Shown here piece by piece: positions 1-10,334 of a DNA stretch of 64,000 bases. Each line of letters starts with the position of its first letter. Within the stretch, counting starts at the first letter, position 1. The stretch comes from Pseudomonas putida (GTDB taxonomy: Bacteria; Pseudomonadota; Gammaproteobacteria; Pseudomonadales; Pseudomonadaceae): the NCBI RefSeq assembly GCF_022627325.1, contig NZ_JAETZZ010000009.1, forward strand, positions 62,001-126,000, given 5' to 3'. Under the pieces are notes generated by a model. That model was given only the letters and a program-made list of their open reading frames with translations, did no database searches and was not told where the DNA came from. The translations under genes were made by a program, and so were the position numbers.

Positions 1-1
1 A

Positions 2-358
2 GTCATGGAAGACCCTGAAGTCGCGCTGGAGCAGCTGCACCGGTTGCGTGAACTGGGCTTGAACCTGGCAATCGACGACTTTGGCACCGGCTATTCGTCG
101 TTACTGCGGCTCAAGCGCCTGCCGGTGCAGAAGCTGAAGATCGACCAGGGCTTCGTCGCCGGCTTGCCGATGGATGACGATGACGTCGCCATCGTGCGGG
201 TGATCATCGCCCTGGCGCGGAGCATGGGCATGCAGGTGCACGCTGAAGGCATCGAGCAGGCGGAGCAAGCCAGGTTCCTGCTCGAGCAGCAGTGCCAGCT
301 GGGGCAGGGCTACTGGTTCGGGCGGCCCGTGCCGGCTGAGGGTTTGCGCTGGCACTGA
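2..358 (+). CDS. EAL-domain protein, C-terminal part (5' end outside window)
   Basis: This is the last ~118 codons of a cyclic-di-GMP phosphodiesterase-type EAL domain; the frame is open to the window edge, so the gene starts upstream. Visible EAL landmarks are the DDFGTGYSSL motif (metal-binding Asp pair and loop 6), the K-x-D-x-x-F stretch, the AEGIE segment with its catalytic-region Glu, and the closing QGYWFGRP motif that ends nearly all EAL domains. The retained half looks intact, so an active enzyme is plausible, but the EAL triad itself and any GGDEF, PAS or membrane parts lie outside the window. A REP pair follows the stop. Confidence 0.9.
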   Translation, partial: VMEDPEVALEQLHRLRELGLNLAIDDFGTGYSSLLRLKRLPVQKLKIDQGFVAGLPMDDDDVAIVRVIIALARSMGMQVHAEGIEQAEQARFLLEQQCQLGQGYWFGRPVPAEGLRWH

Positions 359-384
359 GCCGGGCCGGCACGGTGACGCCACCA

Positions 385-538
385 GGGCTGCTGCGCAGCC
401 ATCGCCGGCAAGCCGGCTCCCACCGCGACCGCGCAGTTCTTCAGGCCTGCGCTTTACCTGTGGAGGCAACGGTCTTGCTCAACTTCTAAAAAGCCGGCGC
501 AATCCATGTGGGGGCCGGCTTGCCGGCGATGGGGCCAG
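385..538. repeat. REP element pair (inverted)
   Basis: Two copies of the P. putida-type REP face each other: one at about 385-422 with core GCCGGCAAGCCGGCTCCCA and its reverse complement at about 507-538. They lie between the convergent ends of the EAL gene and the ABC ATPase gene, the usual place for REP pairs. Confidence 0.85.
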
Positions 539-553
539 TGAACCGAATGCAGA

Positions 554-1312
554 TCACTCGGAAGCCGCAGTCCCGAGAAACTTGCGCAAGAACTGTCGAG
601 TCCGCTCTTGCTTGGGGTCGGCAAACAGGGCCTTGGCCTCGCCCTGCTCGACGATCACCCCCTTGTCGAAGAAGATCACCCGGTTAGCCACATCACGCGC
701 AAAGCTCATCTCGTGGGTGACGATGATCATGGTGCGCTTTTCTTCGGCCAGGCCGCGGATGGTCGCCAGCACTTCGCCGACCAGCTCAGGGTCCAGCGCC
801 GAGGTGGGTTCATCGAACAGGATCACCTCAGGTTCCATGGCCAGCGCCCGGGCGATTGCAACGCGCTGTTGCTGCCCGCCGGAAAGGCGTTTGGGGTAGG
901 CGTCTTCCTTGCCCGCCAGCCCGACCTTGGCCAGCAGCGTGCGGCCCAGCTCCATGGCTTGCGCGCGGGGTGTCTTCTTGACGATCACCGGGCCTTCCAT
1001 CACGTTCTCCAGCGCGGTGCGATGAGGGAACAGGTTGAAGCTCTGGAACACGAAGCCGGCCTGCTGGCGCAAGCGGCGAATGGCACTTTGCTGGTTGCCA
1101 AGCGGACGGTTGGCATCGATGCTGATGGCACCGATCTGGATGCGCCCGGCGTCAGGCGTTTCCAGCAGGTTCAGGCACCGCAGGAAGGTAGTCTTGCCCG
1201 AGCCGCTGGGGCCGATGATGGCCACCACTTCGCCCGGTTGCACGGTCAGATCGATGCCGTTGAGCACGGTCTGGCCTTTGAACTGCTTGGTCAGGCCTTC
1301 TACTACGATCAT
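554..1312 (-). CDS. tcyN: Amino-acid (cystine-type) ABC transporter ATPase
   Basis: The 252-residue ATPase of a polar amino-acid importer, acting on the inner face of the cytoplasmic membrane. It has Walker [10 protein letters not shown] near residue 34, the Q-loop (FVFQSFNLFPH), the signature LSGGQQQR, Walker [15 protein letters not shown] and the switch His (IVTHEM). Its ATG lies 2 nt past the permease stop, so it is the last gene of a three-gene operon with the permease and binding protein. The cystine assignment rests on similarity of the set to TcyJ/TcyL/TcyN (FliY-YecS-YecC) and on the neighbouring cysteine-synthesis gene; another polar amino acid is possible. Confidence 0.85.
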   Translation of the reverse strand: MIVVEGLTKQFKGQTVLNGIDLTVQPGEVVAIIGPSGSGKTTFLRCLNLLETPDAGRIQIGAISIDANRPLGNQQSAIRRLRQQAGFVFQSFNLFPHRTALENVMEGPVIVKKTPRAQAMELGRTLLAKVGLAGKEDAYPKRLSGGQQQRVAIARALAMEPEVILFDEPTSALDPELVGEVLATIRGLAEEKRTMIIVTHEMSFARDVANRVIFFDKGVIVEQGEAKALFADPKQERTRQFLRKFLGTAASE

Positions 1313-1314
1313 CT

Positions 1315-1983
1315 TCAGTGCTCCTGATCGTGCTGGTTGACCCGCGCTTCCATGCGGTTCTGGAAGTGCGCGAGGATGCTGCAGAGGATCCAGTACACCA
1401 CCGCAACGGCCAGGTACATGGTGAAAACTTCGAAGGTCCGCGCAGTAATCAGCTGCGCCTGGCGGAACAGTTCGGGCACCTGGATGGTCGCCGCCAGGGC
1501 GGTGTCCTTGACCAGGGAGATGAAGCTGTTACCCAGCGGCGGCAATGCCGTGCGCAGGGCTTGCGGCAGGATCGCCCGGCGCATGGCCTGGGTGCGGGTC
1601 ATGCCGATGCTGGCGGCTGCTTCCCACTGGCCACGGTCGATCGAGGAAATCGCCGCACGCAGGATTTCGCAGATGTACGCTGCCATGTTCAGCGACAGGC
1701 CAATCAGCGAGGCCGGGATGGGGTCGAGTTCGATGCCGATCTGCGGCATGCCGAAATAGATCACGAACAGCTGCACCAGCAGCGGCGTGCCCCGGAAGAA
1801 CGACACATAAATGCGTGCCAGCCAGTCCAGCGGCAGGATCTTCGACAGGCGCATCAGTGCCAGGGCAAAACCCAACACCAGGCCGAAGAACATGCCGCCG
1901 ACACTCAGCAGCACTGTGTAACCCGCGCCCTTGAGCAGGAAGGGCGCGGAGTCGACAACGAGTTGCAGGCTTTCAGCGATCAT
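1315..1983 (-). CDS. tcyL: Amino-acid (cystine-type) ABC transporter permease
   Basis: A 222-residue inner-membrane permease of the His/Glu/Gln/Arg/opine family (HisM type). It starts with a short periplasmic end, then has about five hydrophobic segments, and carries the EAA coupling loop with its conserved Gly (EAAASIGMTRTQAMRRAILPQ, seen as EAAASIG...ILPQ). It overlaps the binding-protein gene by 4 nt, so translation is probably coupled. Together with its neighbours it forms a complete importer; a single permease gene implies a homodimeric channel, as in the YecS system. Confidence 0.85.
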   Translation of the reverse strand: MIAESLQLVVDSAPFLLKGAGYTVLLSVGGMFFGLVLGFALALMRLSKILPLDWLARIYVSFFRGTPLLVQLFVIYFGMPQIGIELDPIPASLIGLSLNMAAYICEILRAAISSIDRGQWEAAASIGMTRTQAMRRAILPQALRTALPPLGNSFISLVKDTALAATIQVPELFRQAQLITARTFEVFTMYLAVAVVYWILCSILAHFQNRMEARVNQHDQEH

Positions 1984-2774
1984 TGGGTGACATCGGCACC
2001 GAAGTATTTCTCGGACAGCTTGGCCAGGGTGCCGTCGGCCTTGAGCTTGTCGATGGCCTTGTTGATGGCTGCCAGCAGCTCAGGCTCACCCTTGCGCAGG
2101 GCCACGCCGCTTTCCAGGCGCGAGAAGGCGTCGCCGGCAAGCTCGGTATCCTTGGCTTTTTGCGCGTATTCCAGGGCGGCCAGGCGGTCGATCAGGATGG
2201 CGTCGATACGGCCGTTGCGCAGGTCGGCGAACTTGCTCGGGTCATCTTCGTAGGTGCGCACTTCAGCGTTCGGAACGTCCTGCTTCACCCACTGTTCGTA
2301 ATTGGTGCCCAGGCCCACGCCGACTTTCTTGCCGGCCAGGTCCTGCGCGGTCTTGATGTTCAACTGCTCGGCTTTTTTCTTCAGGATCAGCGCCTGGATG
2401 CCGGAGACGGTGTAAGGCTCGGAGAAGTCGTACTTCTTCTTGCGCTCCTCGGAGATGGTCACTTGGTTGATCACCACGTCCAGGCGTTTGGATTCCAGCG
2501 CTGCAAGGATGCCATCCCATTTGGTCGGCTGAATCTTGGCCTTGACGCCCAGTTCCTTGGCCAGCAGTTCCGAAAGCTCGACCTCGAAGCCGGCAAGCTT
2601 GCCGTTTTCATCCTGGAAACTGAATGGCGGGTAGGTGCCTTCGAGGCCGACGTTGATCACGCCCTTTTCCTGGATGGTTTTCAGTTGCTCGCCGGCGAAT
2701 GCCTGGCTGAACAGACCGGTGCCCAGCAGGATGGCCAGGCTGGCATTGAGAAGCGGTTTGGCGAATTTCGACAT
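1980..2774 (-). CDS. tcyJ: Periplasmic amino-acid (cystine-type) binding protein
   Basis: A 264-residue solute-binding protein, first gene of the operon. The N-terminus is a signal peptide (MSKFAKPL..., hydrophobic core, cleavage after SQAFA). The mature part has the SBP_bac_3 hallmarks: G-x-x-GTYPPFSF near residues 45-52, the DGILAAL ligand-pocket segment and the DAILIDRLAALEY segment. The gene reads away from epsC, and an AT-rich inverted repeat sits in the shared upstream region, consistent with sulfur-dependent control. L-cystine is the most likely ligand by analogy with FliY/TcyJ, but specificity is inferred. Confidence 0.85.
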   Translation of the reverse strand: MSKFAKPLLNASLAILLGTGLFSQAFAGEQLKTIQEKGVINVGLEGTYPPFSFQDENGKLAGFEVELSELLAKELGVKAKIQPTKWDGILAALESKRLDVVINQVTISEERKKKYDFSEPYTVSGIQALILKKKAEQLNIKTAQDLAGKKVGVGLGTNYEQWVKQDVPNAEVRTYEDDPSKFADLRNGRIDAILIDRLAALEYAQKAKDTELAGDAFSRLESGVALRKGEPELLAAINKAIDKLKADGTLAKLSEKYFGADVTQ

Positions 2775-2837
2775 GTCAGGCCCCGCGCTTGTTGTGGAAG
2801 TGGTGGGTGGCGACTATAGGGTTGGCTTCATAGGCCG

Positions 2838-2868
2838 GGAAATAATAAAAACTTATTTTGTTATTTCC
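2838..2868. promoter_or_regulatory. AT-rich inverted repeat between tcyJ and epsC
   Basis: The perfect 8-bp arms GGAAATAA (2838-2845) and TTATTTCC (2861-2868) flank a 15-bp AT-only core except for one C and one G. It lies about 65-95 bp upstream of the tcyJ start and about 175 bp upstream of epsC. The position suits an operator or UP-like element. A CysB site is a guess based on the sulfur-related genes. Confidence 0.4.
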
Positions 2869-3042
2869 TTTTTTATCTCTGCCAGGGTTCGGCTGCTTTG
2901 AGGGTAGGCGACGATGCCGGGTACGTCGTCGCAGCTTATGCCGACTTAGTGCAGGATGGAATAAAGCGTTGTTTTTTCCAAGGGGCTGATTTGCCGTAAA
3001 GTGGATTGCAAACTATCAGCTTGGCCCTGCCAGGAGATCACC

Positions 3043-3975
3043 GTGAGCGAACACCCTTCATCCGCGCATTGGCAGTTGCACAGTATCGTCAGTGGCTTGC
3101 GCAGCGCCCGTGAGCAGTGGCGCAGCCGCAATGGCCGCAGTATTGGCGAGCAGGGCGGGCGCGAATTGCCGTCGCGCGAGGCGATGCGGCACATCCTTGA
3201 GCAACTGTGCGGCGCACTGTTCCCGATGCGCCTGGGGCCGGTAGACCTGCGCGAGGAGAGTGAGGACTTTTACGTTGGCCACACCCTGGATGCCGCGCTG
3301 ACTGCGTTGCTGGCCCAGGCACGCCTGGAGCTGCGTTATGCCGCACGCCAGAGCAAGGCTGACCTGACGGCCGTCGATGCCCAGGCGCTGCGCTTGATAC
3401 AGGATTTTGCCGCGGCGTTGCCGGCCTTGCGTGTGCTGCTCGATACCGATGTGCTGGCGGCGTACCACGGTGACCCAGCAGCGCGTAGTGTCGACGAAGT
3501 CTTGCTGTGCTACCCGGGTATCCTGGCAATCATCCACCACCGCCTGGCCCACCACCTGTACAAGGCTGGCTTGCCGCTGCTGGCACGCATCAGCTCGGAA
3601 CTGGCGCACTCGGCCACCGGCATCGACATCCATCCAGGTGCGCAGATTGGGCAGAGCTTCTTCATCGACCACGGCACCGGTGTAGTGATCGGTGAGACTG
3701 CGATCATCGGCGAGCGGGTGCGTATCTATCAGGCCGTGACCTTGGGGGCCAAGCGCTTCCCGAGCGACGAGTCGGGCTCGCTGCACAAAGGCCTGGCGCG
3801 GCACCCGATCGTCGAAGACGATGTGGTGATCTACGCAGGCGCGACCATTTTGGGGCGCATCACCATCGGCAAGGGTTCGACCATTGGCGGCAACGTGTGG
3901 CTGACCCGCAGCGTGCCGGCGCAGAGCAACATTACCCAGGCCAATCTACAGCTCGATTGCCAGGACAAGAACTGA
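3043..3975 (+). CDS. epsC: Serine O-acetyltransferase (EpsC type)
   Basis: Makes O-acetyl-L-serine from serine and acetyl-CoA, the first step of cysteine synthesis, in the cytosol. The 310-residue protein has a long helical N-terminal part followed by a left-handed beta-helix with hexapeptide repeats (GIDIHPGAQIG, GVVIGETAIIGERVRIYQ, GATILGRITIGKGSTIGG). The HG motif in IDHGTGVVIGE contains the catalytic His. I start at GTG 3043 because CAGGAG precedes it by about 6 nt; an in-frame GTG at 3001 lacks such a site. It stands alone, reading away from the cystine transporter, so uptake and synthesis of sulfur amino acids are side by side. Confidence 0.92.
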   Translation: MSEHPSSAHWQLHSIVSGLRSAREQWRSRNGRSIGEQGGRELPSREAMRHILEQLCGALFPMRLGPVDLREESEDFYVGHTLDAALTALLAQARLELRYAARQSKADLTAVDAQALRLIQDFAAALPALRVLLDTDVLAAYHGDPAARSVDEVLLCYPGILAIIHHRLAHHLYKAGLPLLARISSELAHSATGIDIHPGAQIGQSFFIDHGTGVVIGETAIIGERVRIYQAVTLGAKRFPSDESGSLHKGLARHPIVEDDVVIYAGATILGRITIGKGSTIGGNVWLTRSVPAQSNITQANLQLDCQDKN

Positions 3976-3995
3976 CCTGAATTCAGCCGTGTTCG

Positions 3996-4032
3996 TACCG
4001 GCCCTATCGCCGACAAGCCGGCTCTCACGGGT
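3996..4032. repeat. Degenerate REP element
   Basis: A single REP-like copy (CGCCGACAAGCCGGCTCTCAC with changes from the core) just after epsC. A partial inverted piece (AATAGGGCCGGTACGAGCG) follows at about 4081-4099. Confidence 0.6.
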
Positions 4033-4260
4033 TCACCGGCACACCTGAGTACAGTGGCTTGGCTGTGTAGGGCTTACCCGCAATAGGGCCGGTACGAGCG
4101 CGCCGATCGGCGCCTCGGGTCGCATCGAATCCCGATCCATGTTTAACTTGAACGCTTGTTCAACGAAAAACGCTGGTCCGTTGCCGGTGTTCAACAGGAG
4201 GATTCCTTTGCTGAACCCGTTCATTCCGAACCTCACGTCAATCGACGAGGTGCATGCCCC

Positions 4261-6258
4261 ATGAGTGCACCGACCCCTTCCAACAGCCAGATCCGCATGA
4301 ACCCTCCGGTGTTCTATTTTGCGGCAAGTTTCATCCTCATCTTCGGCCTGGTGGTCATCGCCCAACCTCAAGCAGCGGGCGACTGGCTCTTGGCGGCGCA
4401 GAACTGGGCGGCCAATACGGTCGGCTGGTACTACATGCTGGCCATGACCCTGTACCTGGTCTTCGTGGTGGTCACCGCCTTGTCCGGCTACGGCAAGATC
4501 AAGCTCGGTGCCGACCACGACGAACCCGAGTTCAGCTACCTGTCGTGGGCCGGCATGTTGTTCGCCGCCGGTATCAGCATCACCCTGTTCTTCTTCTGCG
4601 TTTCCGAACCCCTGACCCACATGCTCCAGCCCCCCCAGGGTGAGGCGGGCACGGCGGAGGCAGGGCGCCAGGCGATGCAGATACTGTTCCTGCACTGGGG
4701 CCTGCATGGCTGGGGCGTGTTCGCCTTCGTCGGCATGGCGCTGGCCTATTTCGCCTACCGGCACAACCTGCCGCTGGCGTTGCGTTCGGCGCTGTACCCG
4801 CTGATTGGCAAACGTATCAACGGGCCGATCGGCTATGCGGTGGACGGCTTCGGCATTATCGCTACGGTGTTCGGCCTGGGGGCCGACATGGGCTTCGGCG
4901 TACTGCACCTCAATGCCGGCCTGGACTACTTGTTCGGCATCAGCCATAGCCAGTGGGTGCAAGTGATCCTCATCACCCTGATGATGGGCGCGGCCGTGGC
5001 GGTGGCAGTCGCTGGGGTGGAGAAGGGCGTGCGGGTGATGAGCGACATCAACCTGTTCCTGGCCTGTGCGCTGTTGCTGTTCGTGTTGTTCGCCGGCCCA
5101 ACCCAGCACCTGTTCAACACCCTGATCCAGAACCTGGGTGATTACCTCGGCGCGCTACCCCGCAAGAGCTTCGACGTGTATGCCTACGGCGAAAACCGTG
5201 ACTGGCTGGGTGGCTGGACGGTGTTCTACTGGGCCTGGTGGATTGCCTGGGCGCCGTTCGTAGGGCTGTTCATCGCCCGCATCTCGCGTGGCCGCACCAT
5301 TCGTGAATTCGTCTTCGGAGTGCTGCTGATCCCGCTGGGCTTCACCCTGGCGTGGATGTCGATCTTCGGCAACAGCGCGCTGGACCAGGTACTGAACCAT
5401 GGCATGACGGCGCTTGGGCAGTCGGCCATCGATAACCCGTCGATGAGCCTGTATCTGCTGCTGGAGACCTACCCGTGGAGCAAGGTCGTCATTGCAGTGA
5501 CGGTATTCATCAGCTTCGTGTTCTTCGTCACCTCGGCAGACTCGGGCACGGTGGTGCTGTCGACCTTGTCCGCCAAGGACGGCGGTGCTGATGAAGACGG
5601 CCCGAACTGGTTGCGGATCTTCTGGGGCGCGATGACTGCGCTGATCACCAGCAGCCTGCTGTTCGCCGGCAGCATCGATTCGCTCAAATCGGCGGTGGTG
5701 CTGACCTCGTTGCCGTTCTCGTTGATCCTGCTATGCATGATGTGGGGGCTGCATAAGGCGTTCTACCTGGAGTCGCAGCGCCAGATCGCCCAGCTGCATT
5801 CGCTGGCCCCGTTCGCCCAGTCCCGCCGTGGCCGTGGTGGCTGGCGCCAGCGCCTGAGCCAGGCGGTGCATTTCCCGTCACGCGATGAGGTGTACCGCTT
5901 CATGGACGATGTGGTGCGCCCGGCGATTGCCGAAGTGCGCGAGGTGTTCGAGCAGAAAGGTCTGGTGTTGGTGACCCAGGATGATCCCAGCCACGACAAT
6001 GTCAGCCTGAAAGTCGGCCACGGTGAGGAGCAGCCGTTCATCTATCAGGTGCAGATGCGGGGGTATTTCACACCGTCGTTCGCGCTGGGTGGGTTGGGCT
6101 CTCAAGACTTGAAGAACCGCCGTTATTACCGCGCGGAGGTGCATCTTAGCGAGGGCAGCCAGAACTACGACCTGGTGGGCTACAGCAAGGAGCAGATCAT
6201 CAACGACATCCTCGACCAGTACGAACGGCATATGCAGTTCTTGCACCTGGTCCGCTAG
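4261..6258 (+). CDS. BCCT-family betaine/choline/carnitine transporter
   Basis: A 665-residue inner-membrane transporter of the betaine-choline-carnitine family, using proton or sodium gradients to take up quaternary ammonium compounds. The core has about 12 hydrophobic segments and the BCCT signature region with GWTVFYWAWWIAWAPFVGLFIARISRG (positions about 352-378; W-rich, G-x-F-I-A-R-I-S-R-G). Residues after about 505 form a ~160-residue soluble C-terminal extension as in BetT-like proteins, where the tail is linked to osmotic regulation. ATG 4261 is preferred because the family N-terminus begins there and GAGG lies upstream; the open frame extends to 4156. Substrate (choline or betaine) cannot be fixed from sequence. 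Confidence 0.9.
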   Translation: MSAPTPSNSQIRMNPPVFYFAASFILIFGLVVIAQPQAAGDWLLAAQNWAANTVGWYYMLAMTLYLVFVVVTALSGYGKIKLGADHDEPEFSYLSWAGMLFAAGISITLFFFCVSEPLTHMLQPPQGEAGTAEAGRQAMQILFLHWGLHGWGVFAFVGMALAYFAYRHNLPLALRSALYPLIGKRINGPIGYAVDGFGIIATVFGLGADMGFGVLHLNAGLDYLFGISHSQWVQVILITLMMGAAVAVAVAGVEKGVRVMSDINLFLACALLLFVLFAGPTQHLFNTLIQNLGDYLGALPRKSFDVYAYGENRDWLGGWTVFYWAWWIAWAPFVGLFIARISRGRTIREFVFGVLLIPLGFTLAWMSIFGNSALDQVLNHGMTALGQSAIDNPSMSLYLLLETYPWSKVVIAVTVFISFVFFVTSADSGTVVLSTLSAKDGGADEDGPNWLRIFWGAMTALITSSLLFAGSIDSLKSAVVLTSLPFSLILLCMMWGLHKAFYLESQRQIAQLHSLAPFAQSRRGRGGWRQRLSQAVHFPSRDEVYRFMDDVVRPAIAEVREVFEQKGLVLVTQDDPSHDNVSLKVGHGEEQPFIYQVQMRGYFTPSFALGGLGSQDLKNRRYYRAEVHLSEGSQNYDLVGYSKEQIINDILDQYERHMQFLHLVR

Positions 6259-6261
6259 AGC

Positions 6262-6339
6262 GCCGGGGCCGCTGCGCGGCCCTTTCGCCGGCAAGCCGGC
6301 TCCACAAGGATCCTGTAGGAGCCGGCTTGCCCGCCACCC

Positions 6340-6341
<2 letters not shown>
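6262..6341. repeat. REP element pair (inverted)
   Basis: Two opposed REP cores, CGCCGGCAAGCCGGCTCCAC (about 6286-6305) and its partner GTAGGAGCCGGCTTGCC (about 6316-6332), between the convergent BCCT and tauD genes. Confidence 0.85.
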
Positions 6342-7224
<883 letters not shown>

Positions 7225-8064
7225 TCAGTGGCTTTGCCCATGCCAGGGCACCAGCTTGCGCTGCAGGGCGCGCAGGCCCATCTCCAGGGCGAAGGCGATC
7301 AGGGCGATCAGCAGGATGCCCAGCACTACCACGTCAGTCACCAGGAACTGCGCCGCCGACTGCACCATGAAGCCCAGGCCGCTGGTGGCAGCGATCAGTT
7401 CGGCGGCTACCAGGGTCGACCAGCCCACACCCAGGCCGATACGGATGCCGGTGAGGATATCGGGCAGGGCACTGGGCAGGATCACGTGGCGGATCAGTTG
7501 TACCTTGGTCGCCCCCAGCGATTGCGCAGCGCGCAACCTGGCCGGGTCGACGGTGCGCACGCCGGTAGCCGTGGCGATCGCGATCGGGGCGAAGATTGCC
7601 AGGTAGATGAGCAGCACCTTGGACAGCTCGCCGATACCGCACCAGATGACGATCAGCGGCAGGTAGGCCAGGGGCGGTATGGGGCGGTAGAACTCGATCA
7701 GTGGGTCGAGAATGCCGCGGGCTACACGGTTGTAGCCGATGGCGATACCAACCGGGATGGCGGTCAGGGTCGCAGCAACCAGTGCCAGGCCGATGCGCCC
7801 CAGGCTCGCGCCCAGGTGTTGCCACAGGCTGGCGTCCATGTAGCCTTGGGTGAGCAAGCTCCAGGCTTTGGCCAGGATGTCGCTGGGCGCAGGCAGGAAC
7901 AGGGGCTCGATCCAGCCGGCGGCGGTCACCAGCCACCAGACCAGCAGCAGGCTGGCCAGGGTTAGCGTGCTGATCCAGCGGGTGGAAAGCTGGCGGCGCG
8001 CTTTTTCGACGGGCCGCGCGTGGCTGTCGCGCTTGCTGGCGACCGGCAGATCGAGGCTGCTCAT
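7225..8064 (-). CDS. tauC: Taurine ABC transporter permease
   Basis: A 279-residue inner-membrane permease with about six hydrophobic segments and the EAA-type coupling loop ([23 protein letters not shown]). It has a basic N-terminal tail before the first TM segment. It overlaps tauB by 4 nt, so the two are translationally coupled. Related to SsuC encoded at 14792-15589, and distinguished by its place between tauB and tauD. Confidence 0.93.
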   Translation of the reverse strand: MSSLDLPVASKRDSHARPVEKARRQLSTRWISTLTLASLLLVWWLVTAAGWIEPLFLPAPSDILAKAWSLLTQGYMDASLWQHLGASLGRIGLALVAATLTAIPVGIAIGYNRVARGILDPLIEFYRPIPPLAYLPLIVIWCGIGELSKVLLIYLAIFAPIAIATATGVRTVDPARLRAAQSLGATKVQLIRHVILPSALPDILTGIRIGLGVGWSTLVAAELIAATSGLGFMVQSAAQFLVTDVVVLGILLIALIAFALEMGLRALQRKLVPWHGQSH

Positions 8065-8849
8065 GCGTGCTCCTGCAGGCTTTGGCGTTGGGAGAAAACC
8101 CGCGCCAGCACATGCTCGCGGGTTTCAATGAAGCGGGGGTCAGACTTGATCGCCCGAGCCGACTCGCCAGCGGCATAACGTTGGCCGAAGCCCAGCTGCA
8201 GGCGCTCGACCACACGGCCCGGGTCTGGGGCCAGCAGCACCAGCTCGGTTGCAAGGAATACGGCTTCCTCAATGTCGTGAGTAATAAGGAACACCGGTTT
8301 GGCAGTGCGCTGCCAGACTTGCAGCAGCAGTTCCTGCATCTGCTCGCGGGTGAACGCGTCAAGGGCGCCGAACGGCTCGTCCATCAGCAGTACCCTTGGG
8401 TCGGCCGCCAGCGCGCGGGCCAGGCCCACACGCTGCTTCTGGCCGCCGGAGAGTTGCCAGGTGCGCCGCTCGCCAAAGCCATCCAGATCGACCAGGGCCA
8501 GCAGTTGCCGTGCCTTGGCCTCCCGCTCTGCGCGGGCCACACCGGCCAGCTCCAAACCGAAAGCGACATTGCCCAGCACGTTCTGCCACGGCAGCAGGGC
8601 ATCGTCCTGAAACACCACGCCGCGTTCGGCGCCGGGGCCTTGCACCGCAACGCCGTCAAGGGTGATACGCCCGCCGCTGGGGGTGACGAAGCCCGCGATA
8701 AGGTTGAGCAGCGACGTCTTGCCGCTGCCGGAGGGCCCCAGCGCGACCAGCAACTGGCCTGGGCCCAGGCTGAGGTTGATGTCCGCCAGCACAGGGGTGC
8801 TGGCGCCGGGGTACTGTGCGCTGATGCGCTCCAGTTCTAGCAAGGCCAT
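8061..8849 (-). CDS. tauB: Taurine ABC transporter ATPase
   Basis: A 262-residue ATPase of the nitrate/sulfonate/taurine class. It shows Walker [11 protein letters not shown]-loop with the LLPW motif typical of this class ([10 protein letters not shown]), signature LSGGQKQR, Walker [13 protein letters not shown], and the switch His in ITHDIEEAV. It starts 13 nt after tauA and overlaps tauC. It powers taurine uptake with TauA and TauC. Confidence 0.94.
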   Translation of the reverse strand: MALLELERISAQYPGASTPVLADINLSLGPGQLLVALGPSGSGKTSLLNLIAGFVTPSGGRITLDGVAVQGPGAERGVVFQDDALLPWQNVLGNVAFGLELAGVARAEREAKARQLLALVDLDGFGERRTWQLSGGQKQRVGLARALAADPRVLLMDEPFGALDAFTREQMQELLLQVWQRTAKPVFLITHDIEEAVFLATELVLLAPDPGRVVERLQLGFGQRYAAGESARAIKSDPRFIETREHVLARVFSQRQSLQEHA

Positions 8850-8862
8850 GACGGGCTCCGGA

Positions 8863-9834
8863 TCAATTGGGCAGGAACTTGGCGCTGACGTAGGCCGAGT
8901 AGTCCGGCAACACGGCGTCGACCTTGCCTTGCTGCTTGAGGAAGGTGGCGGTGTCGGTCAGTGCTTGAGTGGTCGGTGCGCCCAGGGCGTTGGCCTGGTC
9001 GGCGGCCAGCGGGTAGACGTTACCCTCCAACAGCACCGGGATATCGCTGGCCTTGGCGCCGGACAGTTTCACCAGCTTGGCCACGTTGTCCTTGTTGGCC
9101 AGCCAGGCCGCCGGGTCTTTGCGGTAGTCGGCGTAGGCGTCGAGGGTGACCTTGGCAAAGGCTTTGACCACCTCGGGGTGCTTGTCGGCGAAGTCCTTGC
9201 GCACGATCCAGGCATCGAAGGTGGGTGCGCCTTTTTCTGCCAGTTCCCCGGAGGTGATCAGTACCTTGCCGTTTTCCTTGGCCACGCCCAGTGCCGGGTC
9301 CCAAACGTACGTGGCATCGATGTCACCGCGCTTCCAGGCCGCGATGATCGCCGGTGGGGCGAGGTTGAGGATCTGCACCTTGGACGGGTCGATGTTCCAG
9401 CTTTTGAGCGCGGCCAAGAGGCTGTAGTGGCCGGTCGAAACAAAAGGCACTGCGACTTTCTTGCCGATCAGGTCTTGTGGGGTCTTGATGCTGTCGCGGG
9501 CCACCAGCGCTTCGCCGGCGCCGATCTGGGTGGCGATCAGGAAGGTTTCCACCGGCAGCTTGCGGCTGGCAGCAGCGGCCAGCGGGCTGGAGCCCAGGTA
9601 GCCGATCTGCACGTCGCCGCTGGCCACCGCAGTGATCACATCGGCGCCGTTATCGAACTTGCGCCAGTCGATGCTGGCCTTGCTGGCTTTTTCGTAGTCG
9701 CCATCGACCTGGGCCACCTTGGCCGGGTCGACGGTGGTCTGGTAGGCGACGGTGAGGTCGGCGGCTTGGGCGAACCAGCTGGTGCCAGCGAGGGCCAGGG
9801 CAGCGAACAGGCGCAGTGGAGCGTGCGGGATCAT
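8863..9834 (-). CDS. tauA: Periplasmic taurine-binding protein
   Basis: A 323-residue solute-binding protein and first gene of the tau operon. It has a signal peptide with cleavage after WFAQA and a mature part of the SsuA/TauA/NMT1 class: an early [14 protein letters not shown] segment, [11 protein letters not shown], and the [14 protein letters not shown] ligand segment typical of TauA. It captures taurine for TauBC. Upstream lies a ~500-bp AT-rich gap shared with the divergent porin gene, a reasonable place for sulfur-responsive control. Confidence 0.93.
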   Translation of the reverse strand: MIPHAPLRLFAALALAGTSWFAQAADLTVAYQTTVDPAKVAQVDGDYEKASKASIDWRKFDNGADVITAVASGDVQIGYLGSSPLAAAASRKLPVETFLIATQIGAGEALVARDSIKTPQDLIGKKVAVPFVSTGHYSLLAALKSWNIDPSKVQILNLAPPAIIAAWKRGDIDATYVWDPALGVAKENGKVLITSGELAEKGAPTFDAWIVRKDFADKHPEVVKAFAKVTLDAYADYRKDPAAWLANKDNVAKLVKLSGAKASDIPVLLEGNVYPLAADQANALGAPTTQALTDTATFLKQQGKVDAVLPDYSAYVSAKFLPN

Positions 9835-10334
9835 GGTCGGACCTCTTGTCAGACAATCGAAGTGATGAATGGCAAGAAGGCTAGATGATCTAAGAAATAT
9901 AAAATAAATAACTTTTTGGAATTAGCATAGGAGCCATTCGCTTTAAGACCTAGGGCGTGGCGGGGCTTTGGGGCGAAGACCTAGTGCGATGCTAGGTTTT
10001 TATCGGCTGCACAGATCAATTGGGAATAAAGCTATGAGCAAACGTTTGCAAATAACCTAAAGCTATTACAGGCCCGTGCCGATACAATTTTTGGCAGTAA
10101 AGGTTTCGACCATATGCCTTAAAAATCTTAGAAATTCATAAAACGGTCATTTTGGATTTATAGGATTGTCATTATCCTGTAGCACAGGTGGCGTCTTAGA
10201 CTAAAGTCGTGAAATGTTCAGTAACGATTGACTTGTTGGTCATTCTTTGTGACTAAATCGCCAATCCACGGTGAGCGGGGCATCAGATCCTGCCGCCAGA
10301 GATACACAAAAATTAGAACGTAGAGGAGCAAAAC
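9835..10334. promoter_or_regulatory. Divergent regulatory gap between tauA and an OprD-type porin
   Basis: Five hundred bases with no convincing gene, clearly more AT-rich than the coding DNA. On the tauA side is an AT run around 9895-9917 (AAATATAAAATAAATAAC). On the porin side TTGACT at 10229-10234 could be a -35 box, with a weak -10 about 17 bp later, and AGAGGAG at 10321-10327 is the porin ribosome site. A minus-strand open frame starting at 11663 reads into this gap but is a shadow of the porin. Confidence 0.5.
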